From NCBI GenBank assembly GCA_947492825.1, contig CANLNT010000001.1:1550001-1614000 (forward strand): a stretch of DNA of 64,000 bases. Direction: 5' to 3'. Below the pieces are notes generated by a model. The model did not search any database. It had not been told where the DNA came from and saw nothing but the letters and a program-made list of their open reading frames with translations. This document shows, in pieces, positions 53,388-62,281 of this stretch. Source of the stretch: an uncultured Paracoccaceae bacterium (lineage in GTDB: Bacteria > Pseudomonadota > Alphaproteobacteria > Rhodobacterales > Rhodobacteraceae). Each line of letters opens with the position of its first letter. Positions within the stretch are counted from its first letter, which is position 1. The position numbers were made by a program, and so were the translations under genes.

Positions 53388-55142
53388 ATGAGCAAACAGA
53401 TGACCGGCGCGAAAATGGTGGTGCAGGCCCTGATCGACCAAGGTGTCGACACGGTCTTTGGATACCCCGGTGGCGCAGTCCTGCCGATCTATGATGAGAT
53501 CTTTCAGCAGAACCACATCCAGCACATCCTTGTCCGCCACGAACAAGGGGCCGTCCATGCCGCTGAAGGCTATGCGCGGTCGACCGGCAAACCGGGCGTG
53601 GCGCTTGTGACCTCTGGCCCCGGTGCTACCAATGCGGTGACCGGCCTGACGGACGCGCTGATGGACAGCATACCAATCATCGTGCTGACCGGTCAGGTCC
53701 CGACGTTCATGATCGGCTCTGACGCGTTCCAAGAGGCGGACACCGTGGGCATCACACGCCCTTGTACGAAACACAACTGGCTGGTGAAAGAGACCGACAA
53801 CTTGGCCGGTGTCTTGCACGAAGCGTTCCACGTCGCCACCTCTGGCCGTCCCGGCCCTGTCCTGATCGACATCCCCAAGGACGTGCAGTTTGCCAGCGGG
53901 ACCTACACCGAAAAGGCCAAACGCAAATCGCACTACGCCCCGCAGGTGAAGGGCGATATCGACATGATCACCGAACTTGCCAAAGCGATGGAGAAAGCAA
54001 AACGCCCGGTGTTCTACACTGGCGGCGGTGTCATCAACTCCGGCCCCGCCGCGACGCAGCTTTTGCGTGAACTCGTGGCGGCCACAAACTTTCCGATCAC
54101 GTCAACCCTGATGGGGCTGGGCTGTTACCCGGCCTCTGGCGACAATTGGATCGGAATGCTGGGCATGCATGGCCTCTACGAGGCCAATATGGCAATGCAC
54201 GACTGTGATCTGATGATCAACATCGGTGCGCGCTTTGACGACCGCATCACTGGCCGGATCGACGCCTTCAGTCCGGGTTCGAAGAAAGCGCACATCGACA
54301 TTGACGCATCGTCCATCAACAAGGTGATCCACGTTGATATGCCGATCCTTGGCGACTGCGCCCACGTGCTTGAGGATTTGCTGAATGTCTGGAAATCCCG
54401 TGGCCGCAAGACCGACAAGGAAGGGCTCGCCAAATGGTGGGGCCAGATCAACGAATGGCGCAGGGTCGATTGTCTGGCCTTTAAACAGGAAGGCAAAGTC
54501 ATCAAGCCGCAGTACGCGCTCGCCCGGCTTGAAGCGCTGACCAAGGACCACGACCGCTACATCACCACCGAAGTCGGTCAGCATCAGATGTGGGCCGCAC
54601 AGTATCTGGGGTTCGAAGACCCCAACCGCTGGATGACCTCCGGGGGCTTGGGCACGATGGGCTACGGTTTTCCCGCGTCAATCGGTGTGCAACTGGCCCA
54701 CCGCGACAGCCTTGTGATTAACGTCGCGGGTGAGGCTTCTTGGCTGATGAACATGCAGGAACTCGGCACCGCAGCGCAGTATCAGCTGCCCGTGAAACAA
54801 TTCATCCTCAACAACGAACGCCTTGGCATGGTGCGCCAATGGCAGGAACTCTTGCACGGCGAACGCTATAGCCAATCCTGGTCAGAGGCCCTGCCCGATT
54901 TTGTGAAACTCGCGGATGCCTTCGGTGCCAAGGGCATTCTGTGTTCGGACCCTGACGACCTCGACGATGCGATCATGGAAATGATCAACCACGACGGCCC
55001 GGTTGTGTTCGACTGTCTGGTGGAAAAGCACGAAAACTGCTTCCCGATGATCCCATCAGGCAAACCGCACAACGAAATGCTCTTGGGCGAAAACGCCGAC
55101 ACCGCGAACGCGATTCAGGGTGCCGGTGGGGCATTGGTATGA
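53388..55142 (+). CDS. ilvI: acetolactate synthase large subunit (biosynthetic)
   Basis: A 584-residue ThDP enzyme making acetolactate or acetohydroxybutyrate for valine, leucine and isoleucine. It has FGYPGGAVLPIYDE, RHEQGAVHAAEGYAR, the FAD/ThDP-binding RFDDRITGR and the HQMWAAQY segment. The metal-binding GDG motif reads AGEASWLMNMQEL, ending NN at the normal distance; to my knowledge relatives in this clade share that form. Expression is under the leader-peptide attenuator. Confidence 0.95.
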   Translation: MSKQMTGAKMVVQALIDQGVDTVFGYPGGAVLPIYDEIFQQNHIQHILVRHEQGAVHAAEGYARSTGKPGVALVTSGPGATNAVTGLTDALMDSIPIIVLTGQVPTFMIGSDAFQEADTVGITRPCTKHNWLVKETDNLAGVLHEAFHVATSGRPGPVLIDIPKDVQFASGTYTEKAKRKSHYAPQVKGDIDMITELAKAMEKAKRPVFYTGGGVINSGPAATQLLRELVAATNFPITSTLMGLGCYPASGDNWIGMLGMHGLYEANMAMHDCDLMINIGARFDDRITGRIDAFSPGSKKAHIDIDASSINKVIHVDMPILGDCAHVLEDLLNVWKSRGRKTDKEGLAKWWGQINEWRRVDCLAFKQEGKVIKPQYALARLEALTKDHDRYITTEVGQHQMWAAQYLGFEDPNRWMTSGGLGTMGYGFPASIGVQLAHRDSLVINVAGEASWLMNMQELGTAAQYQLPVKQFILNNERLGMVRQWQELLHGERYSQSWSEALPDFVKLADAFGAKGILCSDPDDLDDAIMEMINHDGPVVFDCLVEKHENCFPMIPSGKPHNEMLLGENADTANAIQGAGGALV

Positions 55143-55152
55143 GGCGGCCAAT

Positions 55153-55635
55153 ATGCCAGACTACATCAGGTTAATGTCCCGCGATCAGGTTCTTGATCTT
55201 GTCGGCGTAGGGGCATGCTTGCGTGAGAGTAGGCAAGGATACGAATTGGAAGAAGGCGCCGACGGCGATCCGCTGCGTGCGAGACTGTTCATTCAAAAGA
55301 GGCACTGGGGAGGTTTGAAAGTCTCGAATGCGACACTTGGCGTTTTGGAAGTCACTCCGCAAAACGGCGCGATTTTTAAAGAAGAAACAGAGGACGCAAT
55401 CAGCCGTTGCACAGACGGAGGTGTCGGCAACAAGGACCGCATCCTGCAAATGCTGCGGGATTGTAAAAGCATCGTAGCTATTCAAATCATTGATGAAGAT
55501 CGCAGTCGCAGCGATACGATCAAGCTCTTGGATCCTGCGATCAAAGCGCTCGAGGCGGCCCTGCCCGCCTTTCTTTATGACTGGGGGGTCGCGTTCTACG
55601 AAGGCGAAACCTGCATCTATGAACTGTCTAAATAA
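55153..55635 (+). CDS. unrecognised protein inserted between ilvI and ilvH
   Basis: A 160-residue soluble protein starting MPDYIRLMSRDQVLDLVGVG at an ATG ten bases after the ilvI stop. It has no signal or membrane segment and no motif I recognise. Its predicted pattern alternates short strands and helices (LLDPAIKALEAALPAFLYDWGVAF near the end). Base composition is near 50% GC in several stretches versus about 60% in ilvI, and codon use is less biased, suggesting a later insertion. It could be a regulator of the synthase, a stand-alone cargo gene or an immunity-like protein; none is supported. Confidence 0.7.
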   Translation: MPDYIRLMSRDQVLDLVGVGACLRESRQGYELEEGADGDPLRARLFIQKRHWGGLKVSNATLGVLEVTPQNGAIFKEETEDAISRCTDGGVGNKDRILQMLRDCKSIVAIQIIDEDRSRSDTIKLLDPAIKALEAALPAFLYDWGVAFYEGETCIYELSK

Positions 55636-55653
55636 TACGAAGTTGGAAAAACA

Positions 55654-56217
55654 ATGTCCCCATTGAAGATCAAAAAAGGCTCTACCAGCCATTCCGCCTA
55701 TGACCTCCGCTCGACCTTCGGGGACGAGGTTGAGCGTCACACATTGGCTGTCATTGTCGAAAACGAACCGGGGGTTCTAGCAAGGGTCATCGGGTTATTC
55801 TCGGGCCGTGGCTATAACATCGAAAGCCTGACCGTGGCCGAGATCGATCACACAGGTCATCTCTCACGCATCACGATTGTCACCTCTGGGACGCCGCAGG
55901 TGATCAACCAGATCAAGGCGCAGCTTGGCCGGATTGTGCCGGTGCACGAGGTGCATGATCTGACCGTAGAAGGCGCGTCGGTGGAACGTGAACTGGCGCT
56001 GTTCAAAGTCGCAGGCAAAGGCGATCACCGGATCGAGGCGATCCGTCTGGCCGATATCTTCCGCGCCAATGTGGTCGATAGCACATTGGAATCATTCGTG
56101 TTTGAGATTACGGGCACACCTGAAAAGATTGACGCTTTTGCAGACCTGATGCGCCCTCTGGGCCTGCAAGAGGTCGCGCGTACTGGCGTTGCCGCCTTGT
56201 CGCGTGGTGTGGAGTAG
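55654..56217 (+). CDS. ilvH: acetolactate synthase small (regulatory) subunit
   Basis: A 187-residue protein with an N-terminal ACT domain (HTLAVIVENEPGVLARVIGLFSGRGYNIESLTV) and the C-terminal ALS_ss_C domain. It confers valine feedback on IlvI. It is 18 bases downstream of the inserted gene and keeps its own weak ribosome-binding site. Confidence 0.94.
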   Translation: MSPLKIKKGSTSHSAYDLRSTFGDEVERHTLAVIVENEPGVLARVIGLFSGRGYNIESLTVAEIDHTGHLSRITIVTSGTPQVINQIKAQLGRIVPVHEVHDLTVEGASVERELALFKVAGKGDHRIEAIRLADIFRANVVDSTLESFVFEITGTPEKIDAFADLMRPLGLQEVARTGVAALSRGVE

Positions 56218-56234
56218 CACCCCCATAAACGCGC

Positions 56235-56264
56235 AACTGCCCGGCAGGGAGGCTCCGGGCAGTT
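56235..56264 (+). terminator. terminator-like hairpin after ilvH
   Basis: The 10-bp stem AACTGCCCGG-cagggaggct-CCGGGCAGTT is followed by GGCAGTTTT. It lies 17 bases past the ilvH stop. Confidence 0.6.
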
Positions 56265-56340
56265 GGCAGTTTTGACGGCCCTAAACGTGCGATTGGGGCG
56301 ACACGTAAAGGGCCTGGGCCGATCAGCTACATAGGCCCGA

Positions 56341-56589
56341 TCAGCCGTCCATTGCAGGCAGGATGCCCGCTTCTGTAGCCGCGGCAATTTCGTCCGCGTC
56401 CAGCAGGCCATCGCCCGAGACATCAAGTGTTGTGAAGTCTTCTTCGGTCATCTCAGGCATGGCCGCCTGAAGCTCTGGGAAACTGTACATACCGTCGGCA
56501 TCCACGTCGATCGCCGCATCCTGCGCAATGGCAGGCAGAGCCATAAGAACAAGGGCTACGGGGAGTGTCAGGATTGTCTTGGCAGTCAT
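56341..56589 (-). CDS. exported EF-hand calcium-binding protein
   Basis: An 82-residue protein with a signal peptide (LTLPVALVLMALPAIAQ) and two EF-hand loops, DVDADGMYSFPE and DVSGDGLLDADE, that keep the Asp/Glu ligand spacing. It is a small periplasmic or secreted Ca2+-binding protein of unknown partner. The ATG at 56589 follows AAAGGAGA eight bases away. Confidence 0.85.
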   Translation of the reverse strand: MTAKTILTLPVALVLMALPAIAQDAAIDVDADGMYSFPELQAAMPEMTEEDFTTLDVSGDGLLDADEIAAATEAGILPAMDG

Positions 56590-56920
56590 GTTGGATTTCT
56601 CCTTTGGACATCGCACCAGACGTTATGTCGGTGCTGCAGCGAACATGGATGTGGCATCGGTCGGGTGCCAGATGATGGCCCCCAATGCCGTTAGAACCGG
56701 CAGCACTGTGCCAAATCTTAGCCCAACACTCGGCATCCTCGTGCCGGGTGTGGAGCGGGATTTGCCAACCGGCAATTCTTGACCGACGCATCAGGTCTGC
56801 ATGGGCATCTCCTCGCGCAAGAGGTCGCTGTGAAGAAAGTGAAAGTCGCCTACAAACATCTCAAACAAGGGGTGATCTGCTATTGTGATTCCACGCAATC
56901 TGCATTGAAGGACCCTCAAG
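56590..56920. other. 331-bp divergent intergenic region
   Basis: It separates the leftward EF-hand gene from the rightward Rieske gene and must hold both promoters. I found no convincing gene, tRNA or strong hairpin in it. The last 100 bases before the Rieske gene are AT-richer. Confidence 0.5.
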
Positions 56921-58078
56921 ATGGCCAAAGACCTGCCTCTGTCCGACCTGTCAGCTGTTCGCCGCGATGTGGCGACCGCCCAAGGGCTGCCCAACGCGCA
57001 TTACGTCGATCCAACTGTTTTTGAAGAAGAAAAACACGCCGTCTTGTTTGCAAACTGGACAGGATTGGCGGTGACATCCGACGTACCAGAGAATGGCGAT
57101 GCCAAGCCGATCGAGTTGCTGGGCATCCCGCTGTTGTTGATCCGCGACAAGACTGGCCAGGTCCGTGTCTTTCAAAACATCTGTCGCCACCGGGGCATGG
57201 TCTTGGTGTCAGAGCCGCGCAAGATCGAAGGGGCAATCCGCTGCCCCTATCATTCCTGGTGCTACTCGACCGAGGGCAAATTGGTCAGCACGCCGCACGT
57301 CGGCGGCCCCGGTTACAACACGCACGAGGCCATCGTCAAAGACGACCTTGGTCTGATCGAAGTGCGCAGCCACATCTGGTTCAACACCGTTTTTGTCAAC
57401 ATCGACGGCAACGCAGCCCCGTTTGAAACCGTACACGCCGACCTCTTGGACCGCTGGGCCGAATTTGACGTCCCGATGCATGCAGGTGGTGCCGAAAGCA
57501 GCTTTGATCTGGAGGTTCAGACCAACTGGAAGCTTGCGGTTGAAAACTATTGTGAAAGCTATCACTTGCCGTGGGTTCATCCCGGCCTGAACAGCTATTC
57601 GCGCCTTGAGGACCATTATAATATCGTTGAATCGGGGCGTTACGCTGGTCAGGGCACGTTGGTTTATCGCCAGCTCAAAGGCCCTGACGACGCCGTATTT
57701 CCAGACTTTGAAGGCTTGGCCGAGAAGTGGGACGAGGGTGCGGAATACATCAGCGTCTTTCCCAATGTCCTGTTGGGCGCGCAACGCGACCATACCTTTG
57801 TCATCATCCTCCAGCCCAATGATCTGAACAGCACAACAGAACATGTTCATTTGTTCTATGCAAAAGATCAGGTGAACGAGGATATGCGGCACCGCAACGC
57901 CCATCTTTGGAAAACCGTGTTCGAAGAAGACATTTTTGTTGTTGAAGGCATGCAGAAAGGCCGCCGAGCGCCAGGGTTTGACGGCGGGCGATTCAGCCCG
58001 GCGATGGACAGCCCCACCCATACGTTCCACGATTGGGTCGCAGGCCAATTGCAGGTGCACCGCGCCAACGCGGGCTGA
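56921..58078 (+). CDS. Rieske ring-hydroxylating-type oxygenase, alpha subunit
   Basis: A 385-residue oxygenase. The Rieske [2Fe-2S] ligands are in CRHRG (about residue 89) and CPYHSWCY (about 109). The mononuclear iron site is in NYCESYHLPWVHPGL with a late Asp (EEDIFVVEGM). This single-subunit type includes N-demethylases and monooxygenases acting on quaternary amines as well as ring hydroxylases. No reductase gene is adjacent. The stop overlaps the next start (TGATG). Confidence 0.9.
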   Translation: MAKDLPLSDLSAVRRDVATAQGLPNAHYVDPTVFEEEKHAVLFANWTGLAVTSDVPENGDAKPIELLGIPLLLIRDKTGQVRVFQNICRHRGMVLVSEPRKIEGAIRCPYHSWCYSTEGKLVSTPHVGGPGYNTHEAIVKDDLGLIEVRSHIWFNTVFVNIDGNAAPFETVHADLLDRWAEFDVPMHAGGAESSFDLEVQTNWKLAVENYCESYHLPWVHPGLNSYSRLEDHYNIVESGRYAGQGTLVYRQLKGPDDAVFPDFEGLAEKWDEGAEYISVFPNVLLGAQRDHTFVIILQPNDLNSTTEHVHLFYAKDQVNEDMRHRNAHLWKTVFEEDIFVVEGMQKGRRAPGFDGGRFSPAMDSPTHTFHDWVAGQLQVHRANAG

Positions 58079-58287
58079 TGACGTCACTGGATGACAGCCT
58101 GCTCGCCGCGCATGCGTCGGGCGATCATTGGGCGTTGGTTGATCTATATCTGCAGGCCGCGGATCAGGCCAATGATCTGGACGCCTCATGCTTCTATCTG
58201 ACCCACGCATATGTTTTTGCACTGGAACAAAACCATCCGGCACAAAATGACATTCGCGCCCGGTTGCGGCGTCATGGACGCATCTGA
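58078..58287 (+). CDS. 69-aa conserved small protein coupled to the Rieske oxygenase
   Basis: A 69-residue helical protein (SLLAAHASGDHWALVDLYLQAAD, ASCFYLTHAYVFALE), TPR-like in pattern but too short to assign. The start overlaps the oxygenase stop. I have an impression of similar small proteins in Rhodobacterales, but no function is known. Confidence 0.65.
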   Translation: MTSLDDSLLAAHASGDHWALVDLYLQAADQANDLDASCFYLTHAYVFALEQNHPAQNDIRARLRRHGRI

Positions 58288-58345
58288 CCCCTTGCCCCCG
58301 ACAGCGCCAGACGACACACTGCGCCCCTGAAGACAAGGAAGACCC

Positions 58346-59287
58346 ATGGCGCCCCGCAAGATTATTATCGACACAGACCCCGGACAGGACGATGCTGTCG
58401 CGATCCTGTTGGCGCTGGCGTCTCCAGAAGACATCACAGTGCTGGGCATAACCGCCGTGGCCGGGAACGTCCCTCTGCCCTTGACCGAAAAGAATGCCCG
58501 GATCGTTTGCGAACTTGCTGGCAAGACCGACACCAAGGTGTTTGCTGGCTGTGATCGACCACTGGTGCGCACTCTGGTTACGGCAGAGCATGTGCATGGC
58601 AAGACCGGCCTTGACGGTCCACAGATGGATGATCCGACCATGCCGCTGCAGGATCAGCACGCTGTCGACTTCATCATCGAGACGTTGCGCACCGAACCGG
58701 CAAGCAGTGTCACGCTTTGCCCGCTTGGCCCCCTGACGAATATTGCGACAGCCTTTGAGCGTGCGCCGGATATCATTGAAAAGGTGCAGGAAATCGTGCT
58801 GATGGGAGGCGCCTATTTTGAGGTGGGCAACATTACACCGGCAGCCGAATTCAACATCTACGTAGACCCCGAAGCTGCCAAAGCGGTATTTGCGTCAGGC
58901 GTGCCAATTGTGGTGATGCCGCTCGATGTGACCCATAAGGCGCTGACAACCCGCGAACGCGTTGATGCCTTTCGCGCAATGGGAACCCGTGTTGGGGACA
59001 TGGTTGCAGCCTGGACCGACTTTTTCGAACGGTTCGACAAGGAAAAGTACGGCTCCGAAGGTGCGCCGCTGCATGACCCTTGCGTGATCGCCTTTCTGAT
59101 CGCACCTGCGCTGTTTTCCGGCCGCACCGTGAATGTCGAGATTGAGACGACATCGGATCTGACCCTAGGCATGACCGTTGCCGACTGGTGGCGCGTCACG
59201 GACCGCCCGGCCAATGCGCTGTTCATGGGGGATATGGATGCCGCCGGGTTCTTTGATTTGCTGACCGAACGGTTGGCGCGGCTATGA
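58346..59287 (+). CDS. inosine/uridine-preferring nucleoside hydrolase
   Basis: A 313-residue IunH-type hydrolase with the Ca2+ motif IIDTDPGQDDAVAILLAL, the LCPLGPLTNIATA and VLMGGAYFEVGNITPAAEFNI segments, and the active-site DPC...HDPCVIAFL. It splits ribonucleosides into base and ribose. The stop overlaps the GNAT start (ATGA). Confidence 0.93.
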   Translation: MAPRKIIIDTDPGQDDAVAILLALASPEDITVLGITAVAGNVPLPLTEKNARIVCELAGKTDTKVFAGCDRPLVRTLVTAEHVHGKTGLDGPQMDDPTMPLQDQHAVDFIIETLRTEPASSVTLCPLGPLTNIATAFERAPDIIEKVQEIVLMGGAYFEVGNITPAAEFNIYVDPEAAKAVFASGVPIVVMPLDVTHKALTTRERVDAFRAMGTRVGDMVAAWTDFFERFDKEKYGSEGAPLHDPCVIAFLIAPALFSGRTVNVEIETTSDLTLGMTVADWWRVTDRPANALFMGDMDAAGFFDLLTERLARL

Positions 59288-59733
59288 CCACGGCATTGAT
59301 CCTTGCGGGTCCACAGGACGCGCCGCGCGCTTTGGACCTGATGGCGCGGCATCATGAAGAGACGCAGCAACCCTATGATGATGCCCATCGCGAGGCTGTC
59401 GTTGCCCCAATCCTTGAAGGTTCACCCCTTGGTGCGATCTGGCTGATTGGGCCACAACGCGCCCCGCTGGGCTATGTGATGGTGACATTCGGTTGGTCTG
59501 TGCCCTTGGGCGGTATGATCGGTTGGCTGACAGAGGTTTTTATCCGGCCGTCCGTCAGGCGGCGCGGGATTGGGACAGAGGTGGTTCATTCTGTTGCTGT
59601 CTCGCTGCGCGAGGCCGGCATGAAGGCGCTTCACGCCCACGCCGCCGGACCTGACGACATCGCCAGCCGCTTTTGCCGCAGAGTTGGATTTACGGGATCA
59701 GAGACGGTCATCTTGATGACCGACCGGTTGTGA
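59284..59733 (+). CDS. GNAT family N-acetyltransferase
   Basis: A 149-residue acetyltransferase with the acetyl-CoA loop RRRGIGTEVV preceded by LTEVFIRPSV and a C-terminal FCRRVGFTGSE strand. The substrate is unknown. The stop overlaps the GTG of the SelO gene (GTGA). Confidence 0.87.
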   Translation: MTTALILAGPQDAPRALDLMARHHEETQQPYDDAHREAVVAPILEGSPLGAIWLIGPQRAPLGYVMVTFGWSVPLGGMIGWLTEVFIRPSVRRRGIGTEVVHSVAVSLREAGMKALHAHAAGPDDIASRFCRRVGFTGSETVILMTDRL

Positions 59734-61148
59734 CCGCGATCCCCTTTGACAATTCATTTGCGCGCTTGCCGGCGCAGATGTTCACGGCATTGCCGCCAAC
59801 CCCTGTGAAAGCGCCCGCGTGGATTGCGCGGAATGATGATCTGGCGGCCCTTCTTGGCATTGACGGTGCTTGGTTCGGCGCTGATGCAGCGCGGGATGTC
59901 TTTGCAGGCAATGCAGTCGCAGACGGCAGCACCCCGCTTGCACAGCTTTATGCGGCGCATCAGTTCGGCCAGTGGAACCCGCAGCTGGGTGACGGCCGCG
60001 CGATCCTGTTGGGGGAAGTTGTCGGCACCGATGGGGTGCGGCGCGACATTCAGCTGAAAGGGTCCGGTCGCACGCCCTATTCGCGCAGCGGTGATGGCCG
60101 ATCATGGCTGGGGCCGGTGCTGCGCGAATATCTGGTGTCAGAGGCGATGCACGCCCTTGGTGTGCCCACGACGCGCACGCTTGCAGCTGTTACGACAGGC
60201 GAGGACGTCTATCGCGAAACCCGCCTGCCCGGCGCGATCCTCACCCGCGTTGCGCAAAGCCATATCCGTGTCGGCACATTTCAGGTGCATGCAGCGCGTG
60301 GTGATCTGGAAGCGCTCGAAGCGCTTTATCAACACACCACAGCGCGACATTATCCTGACGCCACATCACCCGATGCGTTTCTGCGCGCAGTCGTCGCCCG
60401 GCAAGCCACGCTTGTCGCGCAATGGATGGGGCTGGGGTTCATTCATGGGGTGATGAACACCGACAATTGCAGTGTCGCAGGCGAGACCATTGATTATGGT
60501 CCCTGCGCCTTTGTGGATGCCTATCACCCCGGTAAGGTCTTTAGCTCTATCGACCAGATGGGCCGCTATGCCTATGGTAACCAGCCGGGAATTGCCGCGT
60601 GGAATTGCGCGCAACTGGCAACGGCGCTGATCCCGCTTATGCCGGATCAGGATAAAGCCATTGAGGTGTTTACCGCCAGCGTGAACACTTTTCCCGACCT
60701 TTACGAGGCGGCCCACCTTGAGGTTTTCGCTGGTAAGTTGGGGCTGACCAATCCGACGCCCGACGACAAAACACTGATCGAGGATCTGCTGGCGCTGATG
60801 GCCAAAGATGGCTCGGACTTCACCAATACCTTTGCCGCGCTGGCTGGAGCGGATGCACAAGATCAATTTGCCGATCGCGATGCCTTCGCAGGTTGGCAGG
60901 CCCGCTGGTCAGCCCGGCACGCACCGGATTACGTGGCGATCATGGCGCGTTGCAATCCGCAGGTTATCCCTCGCAATCACCAGATAGAGGCGGTGATCGC
61001 TGCAGGCGTCGCAGGCAACTTTGATCCCTTCCACGAAATGTTGGCTGTCATCACACAACCATTCGCCCTGCTTGATGGCACCCGCCAACCTTATGCTGTC
61101 CCACCGACAGAGACCGAGATCGTCACGCGCACCTTTTGCGGCACCTAA
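59730..61148 (+). CDS. selO: SelO/YdiU protein AMPylase
   Basis: A 472-residue pseudokinase that transfers AMP to protein hydroxyls in redox stress. It shows the family blocks GDGRAILLGEVVG, QLKGSGRTPYSRSGDGR, EYLVSEAMHALGVPTTRTL and MNTDNCSVAGETIDYGP. The GTG at 59730 is chosen because the family starts at the IPFDNSFARLP region. There is no C-terminal selenocysteine, as expected for bacteria. Confidence 0.93.
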   Translation: MTAIPFDNSFARLPAQMFTALPPTPVKAPAWIARNDDLAALLGIDGAWFGADAARDVFAGNAVADGSTPLAQLYAAHQFGQWNPQLGDGRAILLGEVVGTDGVRRDIQLKGSGRTPYSRSGDGRSWLGPVLREYLVSEAMHALGVPTTRTLAAVTTGEDVYRETRLPGAILTRVAQSHIRVGTFQVHAARGDLEALEALYQHTTARHYPDATSPDAFLRAVVARQATLVAQWMGLGFIHGVMNTDNCSVAGETIDYGPCAFVDAYHPGKVFSSIDQMGRYAYGNQPGIAAWNCAQLATALIPLMPDQDKAIEVFTASVNTFPDLYEAAHLEVFAGKLGLTNPTPDDKTLIEDLLALMAKDGSDFTNTFAALAGADAQDQFADRDAFAGWQARWSARHAPDYVAIMARCNPQVIPRNHQIEAVIAAGVAGNFDPFHEMLAVITQPFALLDGTRQPYAVPPTETEIVTRTFCGT

Positions 61149-61218
61149 GCAGCGCTACCGCACGATCAAACGGGCTCAGATCACCGAAGCACCATGATGT
61201 CGTGCGGGCTTTGCCCGC

Positions 61219-62187
61219 TCAATTTGGCAACATCCACGTGCCGTCCGGCCAGAAAGCGTGAAAGGCAAAGGCAAACATTACGTCGTGGGCCACGTCAGCA
61301 CCACTGGCATCGCGCACCCGTACATTGCCAACATCGCGACCTGCCGCAATCCGCTGGCTGTCAAGCGCCGATGCCTGTCCGGCAGTCCAGCTGAGTGTGA
61401 CACCCGCCTCTTCGACTTTGCCCTCTTCGGCCAACCGGGTCATCGGCCAAGCGCGATTACCGACGCGGACCACGCGCGCCAAGGCGGGGATGTCGTGCGG
61501 CGGCATCTCTCCGGAATACAGGAACGGCCGTTGCGAGCTGTCATATTGCACATATGGATTGGCCCCATACCGACGCGGAAAATTGGGTTCCTGCATTACC
61601 AGACCATCTGGGTTGCGGGCGGCAAAAAGCTCCCAACTTTCCATCCAACTGGGCAGCGTGTCCAATTCGACACCAGTCAATTCACCGACGATGCCGGTGC
61701 CAACAGCCTGCTGCCACCAACTTTCGGTTTGGCGGTCATACATGACCATATCGGAATTGCGGAGTTTGCCAGAGACGCCAAATTCCAGCACCTGCCCTTG
61801 CACCCGGCGATCAAAGGTGATGCCAGAGTTGCACAAAGGGCAGAACGTCACCGCGACCGGCAGGCCACCCACAGTATCGTTCACGATTTCATGCCATGTC
61901 AGGTAGCGGATCGGATAGGCGCGCGGTACTTCGCCCTCAATCTCGAGCGTGATGACCGGCTCCAGCGGTTGCAGACGGTTTTCCTCTGCCACGGCAATAA
62001 AATCCGGCCCGGTCAGTGCCGGGATGCCATCCTTGGGCGGGCCGCCAGAGAGGATTTCGACCCAGTTTTCAACGGTGGTTTTTTCGAAGTCCGTGTTCGG
62101 CCATTCATGGACCCAGAAATCGGGATTGGCATGGGCCGGTGTCATCCACAGCAGCGTGGCGGTCATTAGGGAAATCAAGCGCATCAA
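61219..62187 (-). CDS. DUF3179 domain exported protein
   Basis: A 322-residue exported protein (signal LMTATLLWMTPAHA) with the DUF3179 blocks VNDTVGGLPVAVTFCPLCNSGITFDR, KLRNSDMVMYDRQTESWWQQ and a CPLC pair. Function is unknown; the cysteines may bind metal or form a disulfide. It converges with selO. Confidence 0.88.
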   Translation of the reverse strand: MMRLISLMTATLLWMTPAHANPDFWVHEWPNTDFEKTTVENWVEILSGGPPKDGIPALTGPDFIAVAEENRLQPLEPVITLEIEGEVPRAYPIRYLTWHEIVNDTVGGLPVAVTFCPLCNSGITFDRRVQGQVLEFGVSGKLRNSDMVMYDRQTESWWQQAVGTGIVGELTGVELDTLPSWMESWELFAARNPDGLVMQEPNFPRRYGANPYVQYDSSQRPFLYSGEMPPHDIPALARVVRVGNRAWPMTRLAEEGKVEEAGVTLSWTAGQASALDSQRIAAGRDVGNVRVRDASGADVAHDVMFAFAFHAFWPDGTWMLPN

Positions 62188-62236
62188 AGGTCTCCGGGTC
62201 GTGGTTGCCTTACCCTGACCTTTCAGGCGCTTGCGG

Positions 62237-62270
62237 CATAGCCCCCTCGCGCGAACGTGAGGGGGCTATG
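62237..62270 (-). terminator. strong hairpin downstream of the cyclophilin pair
   Basis: CATAGCCCCCTC-gcgcgaacgt-GAGGGGGCTATG is a perfect 12-bp stem located 11 bases past the exported cyclophilin stop. No T tract follows on the minus strand, so it may stabilise the mRNA end rather than terminate alone. Confidence 0.6.
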
Positions 62271-62281
62271 AAAAAGAAGTG

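Noticed and set aside
55153-55635. Reading the ilvI-ilvH insert as a toxin-antitoxin or immunity gene
   Set aside because: Only one gene is present, with no partner and no recognisable toxin or immunity motif.
57209-58660. A 483-codon open frame on the minus strand
   Set aside because: It is antisense to the Rieske oxygenase, the 69-aa gene and the nucleoside hydrolase start; the sense genes carry clear catalytic motifs.
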